Below, piece by piece: positions 16,365 to 25,683 of a stretch of DNA of 64,000 bases (the first letter of the stretch is position 1; every line of letters starts with the position of its first letter). Under the pieces are notes generated by a model. That model was not told where the DNA came from. It searched no databases and worked only from the letters and a program-made list of their open reading frames with translations. The DNA comes from Diplonema japonicum (taxonomy: Eukaryota; Euglenozoa; Diplonemea; Diplonemida; Diplonemidae), in the NCBI GenBank assembly GCA_964019335.1, contig OZ025673.1, positions 186,001 to 250,000 of the forward strand. The letters run 5' to 3'. Made by a program: the position numbers and the translations under genes.

Positions 16365-17987
16365 TTAGTCAACGAAGGTGCGCCTTCTGGCCGGCATGCG
16401 AAAAGAAGAATCACGCGAAGAAGCTCTCGGTCTCGTGGTGAGCAATCCGTTCGGCGTCTGAGGAGGCGTGCTGGCTAAGGAGGAACAAAAAGAACCAAGG
16501 CTCTTGAACACGTCGCGGCTTAGATTGGGCGTATCAGGTGGCGGCATGGGGATGAAGTCTGGGGAAGGTGCTTTTGTGACAACCAAATTCACGGAGCGTT
16601 TCACCTGCCGCTTCACTGAGGGTGCATCGGGTGCAACTTCTTCACCGTGGAACGTCAAGCGGCGTAAGTAGCTAGCCATATAACCATCTCCCTTGGCTCG
16701 TGTTATCAGAGAGCCGACAGGTACCTCCATAGTGATGCCACGCAGTGCATCACTATTCGTGTTCCCTATTCGCAGCTCAACAATATCACCGTTTACACTA
16801 ACGACCGTCCCGATGGTCCCGGCAACTTCTGCGAGGTCTACAGGCGTTGCAACGCGAGCTACATCGAAGCAGTACTCCAGCAAGGTGACGTCTGGTGATA
16901 GCTTTGCGACATCCCCAACCTTCCACTCCTCTTCTTTCTTCGTCACGGTCTCCATGTTCGGCCGTGCATGCCGCATGTTGATAAGGTCTTGGTACACGTG
17001 CAGCTGCGATTTGAGATTCGTGTTCTCGTTTGTGCGTTTTGTGAGCTGCACTTTAAATGCGCTGCTTGAACGTGCGATCTGCTCTTGGTACATCTTGTTG
17101 AGATCAACGGCCGATGACCATGCCTGCTCCAGCCACTTGATGTGTATGTGTACGTCTGTAATGTTCAACGATGTGATGACAGTGCGCGCATTGTGCTTAT
17201 CAAAGAACACCTGCCGCCCGCCTTCCGACTTCACGTCACGTATGATCAGCTGTTTCCTATGCCGCACTGCGGAGTTGAAACTGTGCATCTTCAGCGTATC
17301 CGTGCATGGGGCTGGTGTGTACTTCAGGAGCTTGTGGAAGTCGTACTTGTAGCTTGTGATGTCGCATGTAGGGTACTGGCACAAGATGTGCGTAAGCACC
17401 TGTGCCGTTCGGTAAGCCTTGCATTCATCGTCTTCAGTGAAGTTGCTGTCCACCTTGTCGTGCAGCATGAGCACTCCGAGCGTGTCGCCCTTCTCCGTCG
17501 CCAACGGCATAGCTAGGCAAGAACGTCCTTTGTGGACCCTTATTGCAGCTATTTGCGTTGAGCAGCACATCCCTCCGATGCTATCGATCAGTCCATCGCA
17601 TTCGGTAGCTGTGTGTCCGTAGCGCACTGCTACTTCTAGTTTATCTTCTTTTAGCACTTTTACAACACCCCATGTCACCATGAGGTCCTTGCAGCACGCC
17701 TCCAGCACTAGGTAAAAGGCACTCCCCAGAGCTTGGTGCACTGACGTTGGTACGGGCTCCGCTTTGTTGTCTCGTATATGTTTCTTGACAGTGCTCTCGG
17801 TGCACCGCATGCACCCGGACAGGGACCGGACCTCTTGTGATATTGCTTCAAGCTCCTCTGCCCATGTTTTGGCCCTGCTGACTGGCACCTCTCCTTCTAA
17901 GTAATGCCTGCTGACAGTCTTGTGCAGCGTCTCCAACGTGCTGTGGATGTCCAGCAGTCTTGTCTTCAAGGTATTCAAATCCTCCAT
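16365..17987 (-). CDS. GAF-domain protein, 540 residues
   Basis: The frame starts at ATG 17987 (MEDLNTLKTRLLD). After an N-terminal helical region with a CMRC pair, residues about 85-220 look like a GAF domain (LGSAFYLVLEACCKDLM, GGMCCSTQIAAIRVHKG, LAMPLATEKGDTLGVLMLHD), a fold that binds small ligands such as cyclic nucleotides. A second alpha/beta region follows (ITSLNITDVHIHIKWLEQAW), then a coiled coil and a small beta-rich domain near residue 375-470 (TIGTVVSVNGDIVELRIGN) resembling a KOW or SH3-like barrel. The tail is Ser/Pro-rich and basic. The ligand cannot be read from sequence. GAF proteins of this layout are known in flagellated protists, but a flagellar role is a guess. Confidence 0.6.
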   Translation of the reverse strand: MEDLNTLKTRLLDIHSTLETLHKTVSRHYLEGEVPVSRAKTWAEELEAISQEVRSLSGCMRCTESTVKKHIRDNKAEPVPTSVHQALGSAFYLVLEACCKDLMVTWGVVKVLKEDKLEVAVRYGHTATECDGLIDSIGGMCCSTQIAAIRVHKGRSCLAMPLATEKGDTLGVLMLHDKVDSNFTEDDECKAYRTAQVLTHILCQYPTCDITSYKYDFHKLLKYTPAPCTDTLKMHSFNSAVRHRKQLIIRDVKSEGGRQVFFDKHNARTVITSLNITDVHIHIKWLEQAWSSAVDLNKMYQEQIARSSSAFKVQLTKRTNENTNLKSQLHVYQDLINMRHARPNMETVTKKEEEWKVGDVAKLSPDVTLLEYCFDVARVATPVDLAEVAGTIGTVVSVNGDIVELRIGNTNSDALRGITMEVPVGSLITRAKGDGYMASYLRRLTFHGEEVAPDAPSVKRQVKRSVNLVVTKAPSPDFIPMPPPDTPNLSRDVFKSLGSFCSSLASTPPQTPNGLLTTRPRASSRDSSFRMPARRRTFVD

Positions 17988-18044
17988 CTTTATGGCCCTT
18001 GTTGTGCATTGGGGACGTGTAGTCAACTTGTTTAAACTATTGCT

Positions 18045-19302
18045 CTAAGCTAGCAGCATGGTGTACAGGGTATCGAGCTTCTTCTGCCGCCTTTCCTTTT
18101 TGATGTGCGGGGCGACGTGGGCCTCGTAAACAGACCCGTCCTCACGGCAGGTGTACCCAGCTGTTGTGTTTGCCTCTCTCAAAACCTGCTTCATCCTTTG
18201 AGTGGGCCCCAGACCGAACTCCTTCAGCTCCTCGATGAGTCGCAAGCAGGACCGGAGCGAGGCTGCACGCGCATAGATCTCCATCATCTAAAAATTTTTT
18301 TTTGTTTTGTTTTCTTTCTTCGGCACAAACCTTTAGAAACAGCGCGCTGACATCACCCTTCCGTCGGGTCTGCCTAACGATGCACATCTGGACACCTTTG
18401 TTGAAATACGCTTCAGCTTGCTTATAATGCTTATCGCCAGCCGACTTAACGTAACCTCCACAATATCCGATAAGGAGCGTGAAGGTCTTAGGACTGGTGA
18501 CAGGCATGCTTGTATAGAAGGGCTCCACAAGGGAGTGCTTGGAGCGATGAGCAACGTAAAAGGCGAGAACGGCGTTGGATAGAGCAGCAGTAGGAGTTGG
18601 GGAACAAGACAGGGCAGAGGCGATATAAGGCGTGACATCGTGGTCAACGTGCAGGGCAGTGATCAGCGACGCGTAGCATCGATCAGTAGGGCTAAGCGAC
18701 CTACTGCGCATGTCATCGAGAATCTCGTCAGCCTCCTCAGGGGACTGAACACATGCAAGGACTGACCTGTAAGCCACCTCATCAAGCTCGTTCTTGTGCC
18801 GGTTGAGAAGGATCGCAGAACAACGTTGTGCATCTTCAACAGCGTCCCCTCGTAGGAAAACCTTCACAAGCTTGGAGAGACACCACATACCATGGTCAGT
18901 TCCCTGATGTACCATCTCGTCTTCTAGTTCCTTGATGAACTTTACATGCTCAGGGCCGCATGAAATTTCTGTTATCACTCTTTTTAAGTTAGCGCCTGAC
19001 ATTCTTTCCTCGCGCAGCTTCATGTCTGTATGAATGCTTTGAAGCTCTTGTATTCTTCCGGCCCTTGCGAGTGATACGGTGATGTCAAATGTTTGGGTGG
19101 CGCGGAGGACAAGCTTCTCTGTGTTGTACTGAGATACAGGGTCAGAGGCGCGCTTTGCTTGTTGCGCGAGCCACCGTTGCCGAGCGGGGCTGGATCTTTC
19201 TTTTCTTGGGGAATTTGAGATAGATGATGAGGCTGCTTCTACGAGCCGTCTGCACTCTGCAAGATCGGTGCTGTGCCATCTCTTTGCGGAAAATCTTTTC
19301 AT
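18045..19302 (-). CDS. Pentatricopeptide-repeat-like protein, two exons
   Basis: Exons 18331-19302 and 18045-18287 join across a 43-base intron (GTTTGT...TTTTTAG) in phase 0 to give 404 residues. The start MKRFSAKRWHSTD is rich in Arg, Ser and Thr and lacks acids at first, as in mitochondrial targeting peptides. Helical hairpins of about 35 residues follow, such as VAYRSVLACVQSPEEADEILDDMRSRSLSP (shown here as two halves: VAYRSVLACVQSPEEAD and EILDDMRSRSLSP), and PTPTAALSNAVLAFYVAHRS, consistent with PPR units that bind organelle RNA in a sequence-specific way. The C-terminal exon continues the helices (SLRSCLRLIEELKEFGLGP) and ends Lys-rich. The ATG is preceded by a 33-base A-run on the sense strand. 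RNA target unknown. Confidence 0.65.
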
Positions 19303-19349
<47 letters not shown>

Positions 19350-19940
19350 CCCGTCCCCACTTTTCTTGTGAAAATTCAATCGACGGCAGGGGTTTTAAAA
19401 AAAAAAAAAAAAAAGCAAGAAAAAAAAAAAGAAAGAAAAAGGAGCGGAGTGCGGGAAAAAAAAAATAAAATGAGTGAGAAAAAGACAATGAACCTCTGAA
19501 AGACGGGGTAATTTCTTTTTTTTTTTTTTTTTTTTTTTTTTTTGGTCATGTTAGGTACAGAGCAAAAAAAGAAAGGAGAAACCAGGAAAAAAAAAGCAAA
19601 ACATACTTCTCTGTTTTTTTGTTTCTCTCTTTTTTTTTTTCCCCCCTCCCTTTTCATGGACCAAGCGGCTTCCCTTCTATGGGTTCATTGCGTATTTCTT
19701 TCTTCTTTTCTTCCCCTTTCTCTCTTTTTTTTTTTCTTTCCCCCCTTTTTTTTCTTTTATTTTCTTTTTCTTTTTTTTTTTAAAGGACTTTTTGTGATAA
19801 GAATAACTGGAAACAGATGGAAGAAGAAGATGAAAGAAAACAAAAAATGATGATCAAAAAAAAAAAAAAAGGAAGATGATAACAAAGAAGGATAAAAAAG
19901 GGAAGAAAAATTGCATTTTTTTTTTTTTTTTTTTTAAATC
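19303..19940. other. Homopolymer-rich spacer
   Basis: This 640-base spacer between the eIF4G-like gene's stop and the PPR gene's start is made almost entirely of A- and T-runs (for example T-runs at 19303-19349 and 19516-19543) broken by a few mixed words such as GGTCATGTTAGGTAC near 19544. I see no convincing exon on either strand. Confidence 0.5.
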
Positions 19941-22275
19941 TCACGCATCGTCACCCTCACTACTATCGCTCAATACAGGTGATTTACCCTCTTGAGCAGA
20001 AGCAGATTTCAAAATTTTCACAGCATCCTTACAGCATTTCTTTCCCTTATTTTCTATATAAGTCCCAATCTGCTGCTCGGTCATAACGTTCACCTCAATC
20101 AAATGGCTAACCAACGCCTGCAAGAGGTAAAGCTCATCGTCCGCCCAAAGCCACGTTTTGTCAAAGCAACACACGGCACACAGCATGTCCAGTGATGACG
20201 TGACCTGCGCCTGACTGAAGGCCTCCGATGCAGCAGGATGACACGGACACCAAAAGCTAGTAAAGATATCGTGGAAGAGCTCTGAAGAGCTTTCAACAAG
20301 AAGCTCTTCTTCAGGAGTAGAGGAGAAGAGGATTTGAGTGTATTTGATAGTCTGCTCAAACACAGTAAGAATGTCCCTCTTGAGACTGTTCATTGCATCT
20401 ACAGTTCTCTTGTAACAGTTGGGCACCTCCTCTACTAATCGCATATTTACAGACACGGCAACGAAGCAAGCCACTGCCTCCGTAACATCCTTCTCACCTA
20501 CCATTTTATTCTCTTCCAGGGATTGCACGTAAGTGATTAATGCATCTCGGTCTTGTTTATTGTTCCCCACGGCGATCGCTCTTAGCACCTCATGAACCAC
20601 CGTTACTTGTGTGTTTTTTGATATGTTTTTGTAATCTTTGAAGTCTGCTTCTAAGATGGCCTTCCTTTCTGCACCTTCCACAGTCGTTTCCATGCATTCC
20701 AAAGCACGGGCTTTGATTTTCAAAGATATGCTTGAGTCCAAGCCGAGAAGCGTTTGAAGGAGCTCCAGTTTTTCCTTCTCGGTGTCCATAGGTGCTTCCT
20801 GTTTAGGCTGCTTCTTCTTTTTGGGCGAGTTGTTGAGAGATGCGAAGATGCCCTTTTTTGTTTTATTTTTTTTCTAAGGAAGAAAAAAAAAAACATACCC
20901 CGGTAGGCGAAGTTTTCTCGCCGTTTGCAGGCGCGGAGGGTGTGCTGCCCTTGCTGTTTTTGCTGTCTCCTCTGGCCATCTGCCACTCGTCTCTCTTTTT
21001 CTCCTTTGGCTTCGGTTCTTTCTTGCCGTTCGATGCTCCGTTGACGAGACAGGAGTGCAGCTCTGCGGCAATACCCCATGCTGTCTTGTCGCCCGTGTGG
21101 TTGGAGTGACGGGTGCCTTCAAGCCTGTTTGGGAATTTTCTTTTTCTTTTTGCATACTTCCGTTTTTCCCTTTCCTCATTTTCTCGTTCCAAATCCTTCA
21201 ATTTCTTGGCGTTCACCTCTTTGACGGGCTGTGAAATTGTGGGGGGTATAAAAAAATTTAATATTATCATTGTCCATACCCATCCTTCCTGCCGGGCATC
21301 GCACAGGTTGAGTACGAGCATTCTGGTTCGCATGTCGTAGCCCTTTGCGGTGAGCTGCTCCAAACGCTCGAAGTATCTTTCTATCCATTGTGGGTAGTTT
21401 GGGGTTTTGGGCGCGTTGCCCTCCAGCTCTTTGCCTGTGGTTTTCAACAGCCTGCAAAGAACTTCAAGGTCGCCGGCCTCTGGCGTGAAGGAGGAGTCGG
21501 AAGGAGCCAGCTCTTTGGTGCCATAGAGAATCTCCGTGATGATAAGATGCATGACCTTGTCGGTCAACATTTGTTTTCTGTAAAGCTCGCCTACGAATTG
21601 TATGTTTCCAAGCTTTCGCTTTTTTTCCTCAGCGCCTTCTTCGCCGTCTTTGAGGCCTCGTTTCTTGTGGTAGTTGTACTCCCTTTGAACGGTCTCGACG
21701 AGGATGCGTCTGAACTGGCTAGCCTTCTGCCCGGTCTCCTGTTGGCGGCGAAGTTCCGCTTTTGAAATGAGTCTCGAGAGGTCCGCATACATCTCGCAGA
21801 AGGACGGCTGCACAACGGCACGGTCAAAGATCAACTTTATGGTAATGTTCATGTATTCCCCGTTGCTTGTGATCCCAATGTTTGGGTCAGTCAAGCGTCT
21901 TGACAATGTGTCATACTTCTCTGGGGTAAGTTTGTTCAGAATGCCATGGACAACTTTCATCAGCTTCTCGTTGCTGTCCAGATCTGCTTCGTTTTTAACC
22001 TTGAAACCCGTTTCGGAGACCTGCAGTGCTGCAGGTGCGCTTGTCCCGAACCCGCTCCTGGAGTACATTGGCTGGTTTGCCTCCATGCACCTATCCTCGA
22101 ACAGCTTTCCTATCGCCATGCTGTCTTTCCCCTTCGCGATGCCATGCTCCGCCAGCACGTCCTTCAAGGTTGCCAAATCGTCATGCCCGCTCACCCCTGC
22201 TGCTTTCTGTTTCAGATGCAAACTCTCTTCCAATGTGTAAGTGTACTTGATGCGGCCTTCTTCTTCTTCTGTCAT
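19941..22275 (-). CDS. eIF4G-like translation factor, three exons
   Basis: Exons 21280-22275, 20899-21228 and 19941-20852 give 745 residues; introns are 51 and 46 bases, both GTATG...AG in phase 0. Residues about 80-330 form a MIF4G domain (YDTLSRRLTDPNIGI, TIKLIFDRAVVQPSFCEMYA, NIQFVGELYRKQMLTDKVM), the HEAT-repeat core by which eIF4G binds the helicase eIF4A. A basic charged linker follows (KRKYAKRKRKFPNRLEG). The last exon adds a second helical domain (QVTVVHEVLRAIAVGN, ELYLLQALVSHLIEVNVM) of MA3-like character. Without the second intron the C-terminal domain would look like a separate gene starting MDTEKEKLE, but the frame continues from SPTG into IFASLNNSPKKKK. Whether it is a canonical eIF4G or a related MIF4G protein is not settled. 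Confidence 0.8.
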
Positions 22276-22438
22276 TTTATTTTTGTTTTCTTTATTTTTA
22301 CTTTCTCCCCCTTCTCCTTTTTGCGTATTGGTTTTTTTGTTCTTCTTTTTTTTTTTTTTTTTTCTTCCTTTTTCTTTGGGGTCAAACACAATTAAAAAAA
22401 AAAATCGACAACGGAGGCGTATAAACGCAAAACAATAA

Positions 22439-22470
22439 GAGTTAAAGGAGGCCGGTGTTGGCGTCCTGCA
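22439..22470 (-). repeat. Hairpin repeat family H2, copy d
   Basis: The transcribed strand reads GCC-AACACC-GGC then CTCCTTTAACTC, matching copy a at 7328 almost base for base. Only a short AGG/CCT outer stem remains. A T-rich tract and then the eIF4G-like start at 22275 follow. Confidence 0.6.
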
Positions 22471-22693
22471 CAAGAACTGTCTACTTGATTACAGGGGGCG
22501 CACCGCGGCCGAGTTGTAGCTTCTTCTGCGTTCCGCGTCGTGTCCTTAATGCGTGCGGTGTACAGCTCAACCCCATCCGGAGCGACCGGGTAACCAAGAT
22601 TCGACGCTCATGCAGTTTGCTGCCTGTTCGTCACCCTGAGCATTTGCGTTACGTTCTGGGTCCATGTTATCCCAACCACCTGAAACAAAGGCC

Positions 22694-22732
22694 ATGTTTA
22701 AGGTCAAATCCCACTTGAGGACCACCCTCAGG
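22694..22732 (-). repeat. Hairpin repeat family H1, copy c
   Basis: This third H1 copy lies 76 bases beyond the stop of the PPR gene. It keeps the GGTCC/GGATT inner stem, the TCAAGTG loop and the AAACAT tail, but the outer stem is weakened (CTGAGGG against ACCTTAA). The tail is followed by GGCCTTTGTTTCAG, which resembles a splice acceptor. Confidence 0.65.
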
Positions 22733-22807
22733 GGGCGGCCTGTCTCTTGAAACTCCCGTCTGGAGCCTCCTGACGCGGGCTTCAAATCATTATTTTTTCT
22801 TCTCCTT

Positions 22808-23860
22808 CTATTCTACTTGCCGACGAAACGTTTCATTCCACACAGCCTCTCCTGTCGAGGAGAGGCATTTCTCTTCTCGTGCTTGGCGGAGAACATTACG
22901 CGCTTTTTCTCGGATCTCGTTTTGGTACCTTGTAGAGCGGGAAGAGTTGTGTGCAGACGCGTAGAGACGGAGCATAGAAGTGTAAAGGTGGCGGGAGTCC
23001 TTAAGACCGTCAGCAACGGCATGGGCAAAGGCTGCCTCTGCCAAGGGGAGATCGCCGTACGATCTGCGGATCATGAAATCGTATGTCATTGCGTTGGGGA
23101 GGACCTTCATCGCTTGCATCATCCTGAGAACATCTTTAACATGATCGCTCGACCGACAACAGAGAAGCAGTTCATTGAAGTGCCGTATGCTCCTTGACGG
23201 GATCTGCCTGTGGTAGGACACCGCTTTATCGAAGTCCACCGGATGGATATTTCGAATGGATGAGATAGCAGCTTCTAAAGCAACGACCGACCTACCGGAT
23301 CTTTCGACGAGGTACTCGATTTTTTCAAGTGAATGAGCGGTTTTGATACGGATCCCCCACGTGTGTTGGTCAGGCTTGATCTTCATGTCCTTCATCCTGG
23401 ACAGGACGGAGGTGAAGGCCATCATGTCTCGCCGTGAGGCGTGGTATGCTAGAAGGCCGTTGAAGAGGTCGACTGTGATGGGTTTCTTCACGTCCTTCAT
23501 GATGCTCGAGATGTCGAGTGCTGTCTCGGAGTGGGTGTATCCTGATAACCTTGTTCTTTGTACTCTGGAACAGGTCTCGCCCCGTGTTCTCATGTCGCTG
23601 TAGAACTCCTCCATCAGCGGTATTTGTTTCAGCCTCCCGGCGATCCGCAATGCGAGCAGACCGCTCATTTTTTGTAACGGAACACCATTACACTTTGCCT
23701 CTTCCCATATCTTCGAGGTGTTGCTCACCACAGCGCCGACCACAATTCTGTTGTCCTTGTATTTTTCCGCAGCTGCTGAAAGGGTTCTAAAAGCATGGGT
23801 ATAGTCGTCCGAAGACGCTCGCGCTTTAGATAGCGCCCGCAGGACGTCTTTGGGAAGCAT
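22808..23860 (-). CDS. Pentatricopeptide-repeat-like protein, 350 residues
   Basis: The start is set at ATG 23860 (MLPKDVLRALSKARASS), since upstream codons are in A/T-rich spacer. The N-terminus is basic and could target the mitochondrion. Paired helices at about 35-residue spacing run along the protein: DLFNGLLAYHASRRDMMAF with TSVLSRMKDMKIKPDQ, then HFNELLLCCRSSDHVKDVL with RMMQAMKVLPNAMTYDF, then LYTSMLRLYASAHNSS. The phrase MKDMKIKPDQHTW is a typical PPR repeat end. PPR proteins bind single-stranded organelle RNA, one repeat per base, and act in processing, editing or translation. The C-terminus is a charged helix. The target RNA cannot be read reliably from these divergent repeats. Confidence 0.7.
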   Translation of the reverse strand: MLPKDVLRALSKARASSDDYTHAFRTLSAAAEKYKDNRIVVGAVVSNTSKIWEEAKCNGVPLQKMSGLLALRIAGRLKQIPLMEEFYSDMRTRGETCSRVQRTRLSGYTHSETALDISSIMKDVKKPITVDLFNGLLAYHASRRDMMAFTSVLSRMKDMKIKPDQHTWGIRIKTAHSLEKIEYLVERSGRSVVALEAAISSIRNIHPVDFDKAVSYHRQIPSRSIRHFNELLLCCRSSDHVKDVLRMMQAMKVLPNAMTYDFMIRRSYGDLPLAEAAFAHAVADGLKDSRHLYTSMLRLYASAHNSSRSTRYQNEIREKARNVLRQAREEKCLSSTGEAVWNETFRRQVE

Positions 23861-24180
23861 TTTCTTTTTTCTCTTTTGTATCTCCCCCTTTTCCACCAAG
23901 TACTGTAAGCAGAATTTTAAACCTCTATTCACACCCACTTTTATCCGTTTTTCTCGTTGGATACGCAGAAAAATACACGATGATAGGAACGTAGTGGTTA
24001 GCAACGGCCCACCGAAAAATAAAATACAAGATATGTCGGGATTCGACCATGAGCAGTTCGAGAGAGACGTGATTACAAACGGAACAGGTATGGGATGGGA
24101 AGTCTTCTTCGGTCACAAAAGAGTGGTGGCGAAGGCATTAGGTTTAAAAAATAAAAAAAAAATAAAAATAAAAAGACTTG
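23861..24180. other. Spacer without a confident gene
   Basis: This 320-base stretch separates the PPR gene from the coiled-coil gene. It contains more mixed sequence than other spacers, including TAGTGGTTAGCAAC near 23990 and GGATTCGACC near 24039, which weakly recall tRNA box A and an inverted box B, but no cloverleaf can be drawn. Nothing else is supported. Confidence 0.35.
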
Positions 24181-24759
24181 TCACGCTGTTCTGGAACGTT
24201 TTCTGCTTGTTTCTAGTATTGTCTCCAACGCTCGTTTCAAGCCGGCGGAGTCCGCCCTGCCGTCTTCGAGCATGTCTTTTTCTTCTGTTAATATGGACGA
24301 TATTTTTCTCTGAAATGCTTGATAAAGTGGTTCGGTGGAAGGGGTCAATGGGTAATGGTTCATCGCAACCCGTGCCGCACCCCAGGTCACGTTCACAATC
24401 GACGCCGAGGGGCCTTGAATGGCCTCCGGTATGCTGCACAGGAGTGTCAAAGCGTTGTCCGGTATCACCGTTCCATTGGCCACAGGGGCGGGAACACATA
24501 CAGTTCCCCCTTGAATGTTCCTCACTTTTTCTCTTGCTTCAAGGCCCTTGCGCACTATTTCCTCCTCTTCATCGCTATCATCATAGACCTCTATCCCTAT
24601 ACTTCTTAGAACCTCCCCTTGCGCAGTGCATTTTGCCTCGCACGCTGCAGTTTGCCGTTCACTTTCTTGCAGCGCTTTGGACAGTTTCTCATTCATGTCG
24701 ACTAGCATCGGTACGAGCACCTTGACCTTGTTGAAACATTGCGCTTTTTTCGTATCCAT
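24181..24759 (-). CDS. Hypothetical coiled-coil protein, 192 residues
   Basis: A single-exon frame begins MDTKKAQCFNKVKVLVPML. Residues 10-50 form a heptad-like coiled coil (LVDMNEKLSKALQESERQTA), followed by an acidic patch (DDSDEEEE), a hydrophobic Val/Pro/Ala-rich middle (CVPAPVANGTVIPDNALTL) and a C-terminal helix that ends with a basic stretch (ETSRKRSRTA), a possible nuclear localisation signal. No recognised domain. It lies between a PPR gene downstream and a small hypothetical gene upstream, with about 110 bases to that gene's stop. Confidence 0.5.
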   Translation of the reverse strand: MDTKKAQCFNKVKVLVPMLVDMNEKLSKALQESERQTAACEAKCTAQGEVLRSIGIEVYDDSDEEEEIVRKGLEAREKVRNIQGGTVCVPAPVANGTVIPDNALTLLCSIPEAIQGPSASIVNVTWGAARVAMNHYPLTPSTEPLYQAFQRKISSILTEEKDMLEDGRADSAGLKRALETILETSRKRSRTA

Positions 24760-24869
24760 TTTCTTTTTTTTTTTCCCCCCTCTTTTTTTTTTTTCTCTAA
24801 AAAAACGAGTTTTCGACTTGGGCTAAACAAAACTAATGTAGTTTGGGGATAGCATGGTAATGCCAAGTC

Positions 24870-25307
24870 CTATCTAAAGTTCAAATGAGGGGTATAAACG
24901 AGATTTACGCTTAGCATCCTTCTCCTCAGTATTCTTCCGATCGTGTCATGGTTGCTGTCGTGGCCTCGGGGCGGCGGTGGTGTCGGGATGCAGCGAGGTT
25001 GGTATGAAAGGGATTTGATGCCCGCCTCCCGCAGCATGCATTCCTTCACCCGGCCCTTTTCCGACTTCTTAGGTTGCAGGAAATACAGCATTTTGTGGTA
25101 TCTCTCCGCGCTGCTATCCGGTTTCGTCTCTTTTTCCCAAGGGCTTACGGACGTGAGGCACATTAGGTCCTTCAGAGGCTTTATTTCGCAAACTTCTGTG
25201 CGATTCTTGGGCTTTCTAATTTTTTTCTTCGCTCTTCGAATTTCATCCAGCTTGGCCTTCCAAGTTTTCTCCATCTGATAGGCATATTCCGAGATCCCTC
25301 TATGCAT
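24870..25307 (-). CDS. Hypothetical basic protein, 145 residues
   Basis: The first ATG of the frame is at 25307 (MHRGISEYAYQMEK); codons further upstream have no ATG. The protein is Lys/Arg-rich with a helix (MEKTWKAKLDEIRRAKKKIR), then short segments (VCEIKPLKDLMCLTSVS, AERYHKMLYFLQPKK), and a Pro-rich RCIPTPPPPRGHDSN turn near the end. It resembles small basic mitochondrial or ribosome-associated proteins in composition only. No targeting signal is clear, and the function is unknown. Confidence 0.45.
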   Translation of the reverse strand: MHRGISEYAYQMEKTWKAKLDEIRRAKKKIRKPKNRTEVCEIKPLKDLMCLTSVSPWEKETKPDSSAERYHKMLYFLQPKKSEKGRVKECMLREAGIKSLSYQPRCIPTPPPPRGHDSNHDTIGRILRRRMLSVNLVYTPHLNFR

Positions 25308-25476
25308 CACCCCTTCGCCCTTCCTTAGTAAGAAAGAGTAAACCTCAAACAAAGCCAAAAAAAAAAAAAAAAAAGAAAGAAAAAGAAAAAGAAAAAGAAA
25401 AAGAAAAAGAAGAAACTACTATTACTTCCCTGTCTTCTGAAACGTATCCAAAGCACATCAGACAGGAGAGAGCGAA

Positions 25477-25515
<39 letters not shown>

Positions 25516-25683
25516 AGGGGTAATCGTGTGCGCATGCCTCGTATATTTTTGCTTTTCGAATTTATCTTTCTAAGCCCCGTGGTTAGGGTAAAGAATATCT
25601 CCAACGCGCTCCCACCTCACTAAAGAGACGGCTTTTTTTTTTTTTTTTTCTTCGAAAGACTTTCTCTTTTCTTTAAAAAAAAG
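25308..25683. other. Spacer with long A-runs
   Basis: About 375 bases of spacer contain a GAAAAA microsatellite near 25374-25412 and a plus-strand A-run of about 34 bases at 25480-25513. No exon-like segment stands out on either strand. Confidence 0.5.

Larger units (their letters stand above)
22276..22807. other. Spacer with both hairpin repeat families
   Basis: This 530-base spacer carries H1 copy c (22694-22732) and H2 copy d (22439-22470), about 220 bases apart. Between them the minus strand has a short frame starting 14 bases after TTTGTTTCAG (ATG near 22663, beginning MDPERNANAQGDEQ, 32 codons) and an overlapping open frame (YPVAPDGVELYTARIKD). Both are protein-like but neither can be completed, so no gene is called. 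The rest is A/T-run sequence. Confidence 0.4.

Noticed and set aside
19941..20789. Separate gene starting MDTEKEKLE
   Set aside because: The frame is continuous with the eIF4G-like gene through a 46-base intron in correct phase, and no spliced-leader acceptor lies just before that ATG.
23985..24050. tRNA-like words (TAGTGGTTAGCA and GGATTCGACC)
   Set aside because: No acceptor or anticodon stems can be paired and the second word is not in proper box B orientation; short matches of this length are expected by chance.
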